A program made the position numbers and the translations under genes. A stretch of 5,205 nt of DNA from Betaproteobacteria bacterium (lineage in GTDB: Bacteria > Pseudomonadota > Gammaproteobacteria > Burkholderiales > SG8-41), in contig JAIOOZ010000187.1 of assembly GCA_021414185.1 (NCBI GenBank), positions 1 through 5,205 of the forward strand, written 5' to 3'. The notes beneath the pieces are model-generated. The model worked only from the letters and a program-made list of their open reading frames with translations. It had not been told where the DNA came from and did no database searches. Below are positions 1-5,205 of the stretch, piece by piece; the stretch's first letter is position 1, and each line of letters begins with the position of its first letter.

Positions 1-1146
1 ATGCTGGCGCAGGAAGAGGTCTGGATACGCAAAGGCATACAGGCGCGGCGCACGCGCAACGAGGGCAGGGTATTGCGGCTGGAGCAATTGCGCCGCGAGC
101 GTGCCGCGCGCCGCGACCGCCTCGGCCAGGTCAACCTTGACGTCGCCGCCGGAGAGCGCTCCGGCAAATTGGTGGCCGAAATGCAGGCCGTCAGCAAACG
201 TTTCGGCGACAAGCCAGTCATCGCGGATTTTACGTGCGTGATCCAGCGCGGCGACAAAGTCGGCTTGTTGGGACCCAACGGTTGCGGCAAGACCACGCTG
301 TTGAAGTTATTGCTGGGCGAACTTGAACCGGACAGCGGCAAGGTGCGGCGTGGCACCAGGTTGTCGATCGCTTATTTCGACCAGTTCCGCGCGCAGCTCA
401 ATGATGAATCGACGCTGGCGGAAGTCATCAGCCCGGGCTCCGACTTCATCGAAATCGGCGGCACGCGCAAGCACGTGATTTCCTACCTCGGTGATTTCCT
501 GTTTCCGCCCGAGCGCGCACGTGCCAAGGTGTCGAGCCTGTCGGGCGGGGAGCGCAACCGGCTGCTGCTCGCGCGCCTCTTTGCGCAGCCGGCCAATGTA
601 CTGGTGCTCGACGAGCCGACCAACGATCTCGATATTGAAACACTGGAGCTGCTCGAGGCATTGCTGCAGGAATATACGGGCACGCTGTTCCTCGTCAGCC
701 ACGACCGCACCTTCCTCGATAACCTGGTGACCCAGGTCATTGCGTTCGAAGGAGAAGGCAAGCTCGTCGAATACGCCGGCGGCTACGCGGATTGGCGGCG
801 CGCCAGGGAGTTTCATGCGGATGCGCAGCGCGATGCGACTAAAACCAGTGTCGCTGCGCACAAACCTGCATCGAAACCGGCGGCACGCGCAACACCCAAA
901 GTAAAAATGAGCTTCAAGGAGACGCGTGAACTCGAAGCCCTGCCGGAAAGGATTGCCGCGCTCGAGCGTGAGCAGGCATCTATCTCCCAGCGTCTCGCCG
1001 ATGGCACCCTGTATCGCGACGATCCGGCGCAGGCCAAGACCCTGCAGGCCGGGTTGGCGAAAATCGACGCCGACCTGGCCGCTGCTTTCGCGCGCTGGGA
1101 GAATCTTGAAAGCCGCAGCACGGGGACGCCCGCACCCGTAAAATGA
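1..1146 (+). CDS. uup: ABC-F family ATPase Uup, C-terminal part (5' end outside window)
   Basis: This is the C-terminal 381 residues of an ABC-F ATPase, a soluble non-transporter ABC protein with two ATPase domains. The first residues (LAQEEVWIRKG, ARRTRNEGRV) match the linker between the two domains in E. coli Uup. The ATG at position 1 is therefore an internal methionine, and roughly 250 residues with the first ATPase domain lie upstream. The second ATPase domain is complete: Walker A GPNGCGKTT (91-99), Q-loop YFDQ (125-128), signature LSGGE (180-184), Walker B plus catalytic Glu VLVLDEP (200-206) and H-loop SHD (233-235). A Lys/Ala/Pro-rich tether (about 273-302) leads to a charged coiled-coil domain (about 303-372), typical of Uup and reported to bind DNA in E. 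coli. Uup is linked to ribosome function and to limiting precise excision of transposons. All ATPase motifs look intact. Confidence in the family is high; the exact cellular role is inferred from E. coli. Confidence 0.93.
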   Translation: MLAQEEVWIRKGIQARRTRNEGRVLRLEQLRRERAARRDRLGQVNLDVAAGERSGKLVAEMQAVSKRFGDKPVIADFTCVIQRGDKVGLLGPNGCGKTTLLKLLLGELEPDSGKVRRGTRLSIAYFDQFRAQLNDESTLAEVISPGSDFIEIGGTRKHVISYLGDFLFPPERARAKVSSLSGGERNRLLLARLFAQPANVLVLDEPTNDLDIETLELLEALLQEYTGTLFLVSHDRTFLDNLVTQVIAFEGEGKLVEYAGGYADWRRAREFHADAQRDATKTSVAAHKPASKPAARATPKVKMSFKETRELEALPERIAALEREQASISQRLADGTLYRDDPAQAKTLQAGLAKIDADLAAAFARWENLESRSTGTPAPVK

Positions 1147-1157
1147 CGGAAGTCTGG

Positions 1158-1185
1158 TAATGGGCGATGGGTTATGGGTAATGGG
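1158..1185 (+). repeat. Left heptad array: four tandem 7-mers NNATGGG
   Basis: Four consecutive 7-bp units, each ending in ATGGG and starting with TA, CG, TT and TA in turn, begin 12 bp after the uup stop codon. They face a second array of four heptads at 1224-1251 that reads as the reverse complement. With 38 nt between them, the arrays can pair over 28 positions: 23 Watson-Crick pairs, 2 G:U pairs and 3 mismatches, counted by eye. No T-run follows, so it does not look like a standard intrinsic terminator. Confidence 0.85.
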
Positions 1186-1223
1186 TCAGCGGTAACGCGT
1201 AGTCGCATTGGGTTGGGCATTTG

Positions 1224-1251
1224 CCCATCACCCATTGCCCATCACCCATTG
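1224..1251 (+). repeat. Right heptad array: (CCCATCA CCCATTG) x2, facing the left array
   Basis: This is a perfect tandem duplication of a 14-bp unit made of two 7-mers, CCCATCA then CCCATTG. Its reverse complement has the same RATGGG core as the left array, so the pair is an imperfect inverted repeat. It ends 10 nt before the ATG at 1262 and so covers or flanks the ribosome-binding region of the DUF6352-like gene. A degenerate extra copy (1205-1219) can also pair with its first half, forming an alternative nested hairpin. The origin (dispersed repeat, slippage product or regulatory element) cannot be told from this window alone. Confidence 0.88.
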
Positions 1252-1261
1252 CGGATTGCGC

Positions 1262-2269
1262 ATGGCTGATTTCTGGCACAGCTGCGGTTACCACTTGCTG
1301 GAGCGCAGCGGCGCAAAACTCAAGGTCACCGACGATTATCTGCGCGCTTATTACGCGCGGCCCGAACTGGCGCCCGTGGCGGCGTCATGCGACGCCGAGC
1401 ATGCGTTGCATGCAGCACTGCTGGAACAACCGCGGCTCGCGGTCGATGAGCGCAGGATCGCGGAAATCCGCGACGAAGACGCGCGGGAAAATTATCGCGT
1501 CATGCTGCGTTTTCGCGACCAGTTGCTGGCAGCGCCTACGCTCGAAGCGTTTTATTCCGGTCTGTTCCAGCGCGATGTCGCAGTGCCTCCGCTCTTCATC
1601 GACCAGACGGTGCAGGCGATACTGCGCGGCATACTCGACGGCGATGGCGATGGTCTCAAGGCGCGCGCGGCGGAACTGTTTTTCCGGCGCCAGCGCGTCA
1701 ACGTGGAAAACGGCGCGATCCGCCTGGCCGACGACCAGACCGTTGCCGTGCACGCAAGTGGCGGCGGGCTGGGCAGTCTCGGCAAGCTGATACTCGAGGC
1801 GCAGATACCGCTGCGCACCATCGAGCTCGACGTGCTGGATGCCAACACCCACGACGAATACTGGAAGCGCGACGAGCGCTACGACACGGTGCTGCAGTTG
1901 AACAGCGCGCACGCGGGTTGCGGCGCACTGTGCCGCGTCATCGAGGCGTGGGTCATGCATTTTCATGAGACGCCGGTGACGGTCAGCCCGGTGCGCGAGA
2001 TCCCGGACGACGACTGGGTGTGGCACGTCGGCCTTGACGCCGAATCCACCGCCATGCTGAACGAGATTTATAATGGCGGCGATGTGGACGAAGAACGCAT
2101 GCGGCGCATTATCGGGCTCTACCGGCTCGATTTCGGCAATCCTTCGGACATGCGCGCGGAGATTGCCGGAAAGCCGGTATTTCTGGGCCTGGCGGCGACG
2201 GCGGACGGCCATTTGCGCATGAAACCGCAGAACCTGCTGATGAACCTGCCACTGGCGAGGCGCGCGTGA
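1262..2269 (+). CDS. Uncharacterised protein, probable DUF6352 family
   Basis: This gene encodes a 335-residue soluble protein of unknown function with no signal peptide or membrane segment. The N-terminus (MADFWHSCGYHLLERSG, then KVTDDYLRAYYARPELAPV) is what I associate with the DUF6352 family of betaproteobacteria; this is recall, not a search. Other blocks that look conserved are DARENYRVMLRFRDQLLAAP (73-92), PPLFIDQTVQAILRG (109-123), NTHDEYWKRDERYDTVLQL (195-213), DDWVWHVGLDAESTAMLNEI (249-268) and the tail LRMKPQNLLMNLPLA (318-332). The central region (about 143-190) could be a beta-rich domain. I chose the ATG at 1262. An in-frame TTG at 1208 would add 18 residues read largely through the heptad repeats, which is implausible. 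The Shine-Dalgarno is weak (GCGGA at 1251-1255). The stop overlaps the next start by 4 bp, indicating translational coupling to the SirB1-like gene. No catalytic motif is recognisable. Confidence 0.82.
   Translation: MADFWHSCGYHLLERSGAKLKVTDDYLRAYYARPELAPVAASCDAEHALHAALLEQPRLAVDERRIAEIRDEDARENYRVMLRFRDQLLAAPTLEAFYSGLFQRDVAVPPLFIDQTVQAILRGILDGDGDGLKARAAELFFRRQRVNVENGAIRLADDQTVAVHASGGGLGSLGKLILEAQIPLRTIELDVLDANTHDEYWKRDERYDTVLQLNSAHAGCGALCRVIEAWVMHFHETPVTVSPVREIPDDDWVWHVGLDAESTAMLNEIYNGGDVDEERMRRIIGLYRLDFGNPSDMRAEIAGKPVFLGLAATADGHLRMKPQNLLMNLPLARRA
2257..2260 (+). promoter_or_regulatory. Ribosome binding site for the GTG-started SirB1-like gene
   Basis: GAGG lies inside the last codons of the DUF6352-like gene, 5 nt before the GTG at 2266. 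It supports the GTG start, and with it the 4-bp GTGA stop/start overlap, over the later in-frame ATG at 2296. Confidence 0.6.
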
Positions 2270-3105
2270 CGCCGCACGCCGAACGCTTCGGCCGGATGGT
2301 TGCCGGCGCGGACGAAGAGATCAATCTTGCCGAAGCGGCGCTGCTGATCGCCGCCGAGGAATACCGCGATCTGGACATCCCCGCGTATCTGGCCCAACTC
2401 GACGATCTGGCAGCGACGCTAAAGCGCCGCCTGCGCGCCGACATCAGTCCGGCCGACAAAATTATTGCGCTCAACCGTTATCTGTTCGAAGAACTCGGTT
2501 TCGCCGGCGATGCCGCCAATTACTACGACGCGCGCAACAGCTTCCTGAATGAGGTGCTTGACCGCAAGCGCGGCATTCCGATCACGCTCGCGCTGGTTTA
2601 CATTGAAATCGGCCGCCGCATCGGGCTGCCGGTGCGGGGCGTTTCGTTTCCGGCGCATTTTCTGGTCAAGTGCCCGCTGCGCGAAGGCACCGTAGTGCTC
2701 GATCCCTACGCCAAGGGCGTGTCGCTCAGTTTCGACGAGCTGCGCCAGCGCGTGAAGGCGCTGCGCAACGGCAGCGAGCCGACCAGGTCGATGGTGGCGA
2801 GCATGCTGGTCGCGGCGAGCAACAAGGAAATCCTCATGCGCGTCTTGCGCAACCTCAAAGGCATTTATTCGCATCACAAGGAGTGGATGAAGGCGCTGGC
2901 GGCCACCGACCGTATCATCAGCGTGATGCCTGACGTGGCCGAGGAGTACCGCGATCGCGGCATGATTTACCTGAATCTCGAGTGTTTTCGCGCGGCGCTG
3001 TTTGATTTCCAGGCCTATCTCAAGATGCTGCCGGTTGCGCGCGACGCCGATACGGTGCGCCAGAAGGTGATCGAACTGCAAGCCGTCGCGTCGCGGCTTA
3101 ATTAA
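2266..3105 (+). CDS. SirB1 family protein: transglutaminase-like fold plus TPR repeats
   Basis: This 279-residue protein is close in length to E. coli SirB1 (about 269). Residues about 35-155 form the transglutaminase-like core, with the family blocks NYYDARNSFLNEVLDRKRG (85-103), GIPITLALVYIEIGRRIGLP (103-122), FPAHFLVKC (128-136) and VLDPYAKG (144-151). Residues about 178-265 form helical TPR-type repeats (LRNLKGIYSHHKEWMKAL, YRDRGMIYLNLECFRAALF). His131 and Asp146 sit where the transglutaminase His and Asp would be. The usual cysteine position, in the GVC-type motif, is Pro105 here (GIP), so canonical cysteine catalysis is doubtful. I believe this is family-wide, not a defect. The TPR part suggests protein-protein contacts. 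The real function of SirB1 proteins is unclear. The GTG start overlaps the upstream stop by 4 bp, and the next gene begins 3 bp after this stop, so all three are probably one operon. Confidence 0.9.
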   Translation: MTPHAERFGRMVAGADEEINLAEAALLIAAEEYRDLDIPAYLAQLDDLAATLKRRLRADISPADKIIALNRYLFEELGFAGDAANYYDARNSFLNEVLDRKRGIPITLALVYIEIGRRIGLPVRGVSFPAHFLVKCPLREGTVVLDPYAKGVSLSFDELRQRVKALRNGSEPTRSMVASMLVAASNKEILMRVLRNLKGIYSHHKEWMKALAATDRIISVMPDVAEEYRDRGMIYLNLECFRAALFDFQAYLKMLPVARDADTVRQKVIELQAVASRLN

Positions 3106-3108
3106 TCC

Positions 3109-3921
3109 ATGAAGCAGACTGTCGACATCGGCGGGCTCGAACTCATCAGCCACGTGCCGGCGACGCCGACGAAGACGGCGCAGCTGCTCTTTGTCCATGG
3201 CGCGTTCGTCGCTGCGTGGTGCTGGGACGAGCATTTCCTGCCTTATTTCGCGTCGCAGGGGTATGCGGCGCACGCCGTGAGCCTGCGCGGCCACGGCGGC
3301 AGCGCCGGCCGCGATATGCTGGTCGCAACCAGCATCGATGATTACGAGAACGACGTACAGCGCGTCGCGCGGCACATCGGCGCGCCGCTGGTGGTCGTCG
3401 GCCACTCCATGGGCGGCATGGTAGTGCAGCGCTGTCTGCATAAATTGAACGCTGCGGCGGCGGTCTTGATGGCGTCGGTGCCGCCCGAAGGCCTGCTTGG
3501 CTCATCGATGCTGCTCGCGGCGCGCGACCCGGCGCTGTTCAGCGAGATAAACCTGATCCAGCACGCGCATCCGGGCCTGACGGCACTGCGGGCGGTGCGC
3601 CGCGCGATTTTCTCCGACCATATTCCGGACGAGGAAATCGGCAAACACCTCGCGCGCATGCAGCCGGAATCGGAACGCGCGGTCTTTGACCTGTCGTGGC
3701 CGCAGCAGTTTTTCATCGGGCACGCCAGGGGCGTGCCGGTGCTGGTGCTGGGCGGCGGGGAGGATGCGTTTTTCCCCCCTGCCATGATCGAATCGACGGC
3801 GCGCGTTTACGGTGTCAAGGCCGAGATATTCCCGGACATGGCGCACGCGATGATGCTGGAACCGGAGTGGCAGCGCGTGGCCGACCGTATTATCGGCTGG
3901 CTGGACGGCATCCAGGTGTAA
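3109..3921 (+). CDS. Alpha/beta hydrolase fold protein
   Basis: This gene encodes a 270-residue cytoplasmic alpha/beta hydrolase without a signal peptide. The features expected of an active serine hydrolase are all present: the oxyanion-hole motif FVHGAF (28-33), the nucleophile elbow GHSMGG (98-103) with Ser100, the likely acid Asp219 in GGGEDAFFPP, and the catalytic His246 in MAHAMMLEPEW. The strand plus LRGHGGS block (59-65) is typical of esterase and lysophospholipase-like members. A lid or cap region spans about 125-200. The substrate cannot be deduced; an esterase or thioesterase-like role is possible. The ATG lies 3 bp after the SirB1-like stop with no clear Shine-Dalgarno, so translation probably depends on ribosomes finishing the upstream gene. 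A probable terminator 14 bp downstream suggests it is the last gene of the run. Confidence 0.9.
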   Translation: MKQTVDIGGLELISHVPATPTKTAQLLFVHGAFVAAWCWDEHFLPYFASQGYAAHAVSLRGHGGSAGRDMLVATSIDDYENDVQRVARHIGAPLVVVGHSMGGMVVQRCLHKLNAAAAVLMASVPPEGLLGSSMLLAARDPALFSEINLIQHAHPGLTALRAVRRAIFSDHIPDEEIGKHLARMQPESERAVFDLSWPQQFFIGHARGVPVLVLGGGEDAFFPPAMIESTARVYGVKAEIFPDMAHAMMLEPEWQRVADRIIGWLDGIQV

Positions 3922-3935
3922 TGCCGGACCGGATT

Positions 3936-3964
3936 TGCGCTGCGGTCAATGCAGCAGCATTTTT
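3936..3964 (+). terminator. Probable intrinsic terminator after the hydrolase gene
   Basis: A GC-rich hairpin starts 15 nt after the hydrolase stop. A 5-bp stem (GCTGC 3939-3943 with GCAGC 3951-3955, 7-nt loop) extends by three more pairs (3936-3938 with 3957-3959) past a single bulged A at 3956. Five T residues (3960-3964) follow directly. The stem is short and bulged, so the call is moderate. It would separate the three-gene run from the NfeD/SPFH pair. Confidence 0.5.
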
Positions 3965-4005
3965 GTGGCACACTGGTTTTGTTGCCGCATGAGACGGGCG
4001 TAAAC

Positions 4006-4011
4006 AGGAGG
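4006..4011 (+). promoter_or_regulatory. Strong Shine-Dalgarno of the NfeD-like gene
   Basis: A perfect AGGAGG lies 5 nt before the ATG at 4017, the strongest ribosome binding site in the window. It fixes the start of the NfeD-like gene. I found no convincing sigma-70 promoter between the terminator and this site, so the promoter of the pair is unassigned. Confidence 0.85.
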
Positions 4012-4016
4012 GCGGA

Positions 4017-4442
4017 ATGGACCATTACTGGTGGTGGGCGATCGGCGGCATCGCGCTGATCATCGCCGAACTGATCACCGGCACCTTTTATCTGCTGGTC
4101 ATCGGCATTGCCGCGCTGGCAGGCGCCGCGGTGGCCTACGCGCATTTTTCATTCTGGACGCAGGCGGTGGTCGCATCGGCGATCGCCATCATCGGCGTGA
4201 TTGGCGTGACGCGCTTTCGCCGGACGCAGGACTCCGCGCCGGGCATTTCGCTCGACATCGGGCAAAGCGTGGTGCTCGATGCATGGGTCAACGAGAAGGG
4301 CCGGCACGCGCGGGTGCGCTACCGCAATGCGTTGTGGGACGCCAGAGTGCTCGACGAGCAGGGGGTGGAGGCGGGGAGCACGCTCTACATTACGCGCGTG
4401 GAGGGCAGCACTTTGCACGTTTCCGCAACTCGCCCTGCTTGA
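4017..4442 (+). CDS. NfeD-like short membrane protein, partner of SPFH protein
   Basis: This gene encodes a 141-residue inner-membrane protein of the short NfeD type, lacking the ClpP-like protease domain found in long NfeD proteins. Three hydrophobic segments fill the N-terminal half (about 6-22, 24-42 and 47-65). A soluble C-terminal domain (about 78-138) follows with the pattern of the NfeD OB-fold: GQSVVLDAWV, HARVRYRNALWDARV and AGSTLYITRVEGSTLHV. The gene sits 31 bp upstream of a stomatin-like gene. This NfeD-SPFH arrangement is conserved in many bacteria and archaea, as in the qmcA/ybbJ pair of E. coli. The OB domain is thought to work with the SPFH protein in membrane organisation or quality control; the molecular role is not settled. 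It has its own strong AGGAGG. The spacing suggests co-transcription with the downstream gene. Confidence 0.9.
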   Translation: MDHYWWWAIGGIALIIAELITGTFYLLVIGIAALAGAAVAYAHFSFWTQAVVASAIAIIGVIGVTRFRRTQDSAPGISLDIGQSVVLDAWVNEKGRHARVRYRNALWDARVLDEQGVEAGSTLYITRVEGSTLHVSATRPA

Positions 4443-4463
4443 TAATTCGTACTGCAATTCCAA

Positions 4464-4468
4464 GGGAG
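4464..4468 (+). promoter_or_regulatory. Shine-Dalgarno of the SPFH gene
   Basis: GGGAG lies 5 nt before the ATG at 4474 in the short gap after the NfeD-like gene. It supports this start, which places a hydrophobic N-terminus directly ahead of the SPFH domain. Confidence 0.75.
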
Positions 4469-4473
4469 ACACC

Positions 4474-5205
4474 ATGTTTGCAAAACTGATCGTTGTATTC
4501 ATCATCACGGCGGTGCTGGTCGCCAGCGGGCAGGCCGGGCTGGCGGTGCCGTTCTTCATCATCGGCTTCGGTATTGTGCTGGCCATCGAATCGATCAAGG
4601 TGGTGCCGCAGCAGCAGGCCTGGGTGGTCGAGCGCTTCGGCAAATTCAACTGCGTGCTGGAGCCGGGTCTGAGCGGCATCTGGCCGTTTTTCGACCGTGT
4701 CGCCTACAAACATTCGCTCAAGGAAGTCCCGCTCGACGTGTCGGAGCAGGTTTGCATCACCAAGGACAATACGCAGCTGGGCGTGGACGGTATTATTTAT
4801 TACCAGGTGACCGATCCGCAGCTTGCGTCGTACGGTTCGTCGAATTACATTGCGGCGATCACGCAGCTTGCGCAGACCACGCTGCGCTCCGAGATCGGCA
4901 AGATGGAGCTCGACAAGACGTTCGAGAGCCGCGACGAGATCAACCGCCAGGTGGTGGCGGTGCTGGACGAGGCGGGGCGCACCTGGGGCGTGAAGGTGCT
5001 GCGCTACGAAATCAAGAACCTGACGCCGCCGGAAGCCATCCTGCGTTCGATGCAGGCGCAGATTACGGCGGAACGCGAAAAACGCGCGCTGATCGCCAAG
5101 TCGGAAGGGCAACGCCAGCAGGAAATCAACCTCGCGGATGGCGAGAAGCAGGCTGCGGTGCTGCAATCCGAAGGTCAGAAAATCGCGGCGATCAACCGGG
5201 CAGAC
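4474..5205 (+). CDS. Stomatin-like SPFH/Band 7 protein (paraslipin/QmcA type), 3' end outside window
   Basis: I translated this open frame by hand: 244 residues with no stop before the right edge. It is a membrane-anchored SPFH (prohibitin homology) protein that oligomerises in the inner membrane. Residues 4-38 are hydrophobic, in two stretches (4-17 and 23-38) split by SGQAG. The SPFH domain follows, starting at VVPQQQAWVVERFGKF (43-58), then LEPGLSGIWPFFDRV (62-76), QLAQTTLRSEIGKMELDKTF (131-150) and WGVKVLRYEIKNLTPP (171-186). From about 198 a charged Ala/Glu/Gln-rich coiled coil begins (AEREKRALIAKSEGQRQQEI) and continues past the edge. E. coli QmcA has about 305 residues, so about 60 or more are probably missing. 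The wording of the domain is nearer to the paraslipin/mitochondrial SLP2 branch than to E. coli QmcA. Its partner is the NfeD-like protein encoded 31 bp upstream. Confidence 0.93.
   Translation, partial: MFAKLIVVFIITAVLVASGQAGLAVPFFIIGFGIVLAIESIKVVPQQQAWVVERFGKFNCVLEPGLSGIWPFFDRVAYKHSLKEVPLDVSEQVCITKDNTQLGVDGIIYYQVTDPQLASYGSSNYIAAITQLAQTTLRSEIGKMELDKTFESRDEINRQVVAVLDEAGRTWGVKVLRYEIKNLTPPEAILRSMQAQITAEREKRALIAKSEGQRQQEINLADGEKQAAVLQSEGQKIAAINRAD

Noticed and set aside
1..3. ATG at position 1 as the true start of an ABC protein
   Set aside because: The residues that follow match the interdomain linker of Uup, so the gene simply enters the window mid-frame.
1158..1251. Heptad inverted repeat as a rho-independent terminator of uup
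   Set aside because: The loop is 38 nt, the stem has mismatches, and no T-run follows the right arm on the plus strand.
1158..1251. CRISPR array
   Set aside because: Units are 7 bp with no spacers between them, and the two arrays are inverted.
1208..1261. Upstream TTG start extending the DUF6352-like protein by 18 residues
   Set aside because: The extension is read largely through the heptad repeats, has no Shine-Dalgarno, and the N-terminus after the ATG at 1262 already looks like the family start.
1385..2212. Minus-strand open frame (275 codons)
   Set aside because: It is antisense to the DUF6352-like gene, whose sense frame has the better coding character and fits the operon spacing.
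2419..3441. Long minus-strand open frame (340 codons)
   Set aside because: It lies antisense across the end of the SirB1-like gene and the start of the hydrolase gene. It has an Arg/His/Ala-rich composition typical of antisense frames in GC-rich DNA and no recognisable domain.
3966..3985. Sigma-54-like promoter: TGGCAC followed by TTGC upstream of the NfeD-like gene
   Set aside because: The GG and GC elements are about 17 bp apart instead of the required 12, so the match to the -24/-12 consensus fails.
4390..5166. Minus-strand open frame (258 codons)
   Set aside because: It is antisense to the clearly recognisable SPFH gene and consists of Arg/His/Leu-rich low-information sequence.

Overview
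This 5.2-kb window holds six protein-coding genes, all on the plus strand, packed tightly at high GC. It looks like ordinary chromosomal DNA of a proteobacterium, most probably a betaproteobacterium. The reasons are a Uup-type ABC-F ATPase, a SirB1-like protein and a protein resembling the DUF6352 family, which I recall mainly from Betaproteobacteria. That assignment rests on remembered protein families, not on a search. I see no phage, transposon, CRISPR, tRNA or rRNA signal.

Layout. (1) Positions 1-1146 encode the C-terminal 381 residues of Uup; its start lies upstream of the window. (2) Positions 1147-1261 are a 115-bp spacer with two facing arrays of four 7-bp repeats. Together they form a long imperfect inverted repeat that ends 10 nt before the next start codon. 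(3) Positions 1262-3921 form a compact three-gene run: an uncharacterised DUF6352-like protein, a SirB1-family transglutaminase-fold/TPR protein (4-bp overlap, GTG start), and an alpha/beta hydrolase (3-bp gap). (4) Positions 3922-4016 contain a probable intrinsic terminator, then a strong Shine-Dalgarno. (5) Positions 4017-5205 carry a short NfeD-like membrane protein followed by a stomatin-like (SPFH, paraslipin/QmcA type) protein that runs off the right edge.

How the genes work together. The NfeD/SPFH pair is a widely recurring two-gene unit thought to organise the membrane. The three-gene run is probably co-transcribed, but its joint function is unknown. Uup is a separate translation/DNA-associated ATPase and probably belongs to the preceding transcription unit.

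I did not find a clearly new biological system. The points most worth a second look are the facing heptad arrays in front of the three-gene run, the missing canonical cysteine in the transglutaminase-fold protein, and the uncharacterised DUF6352-like gene coupled to it.
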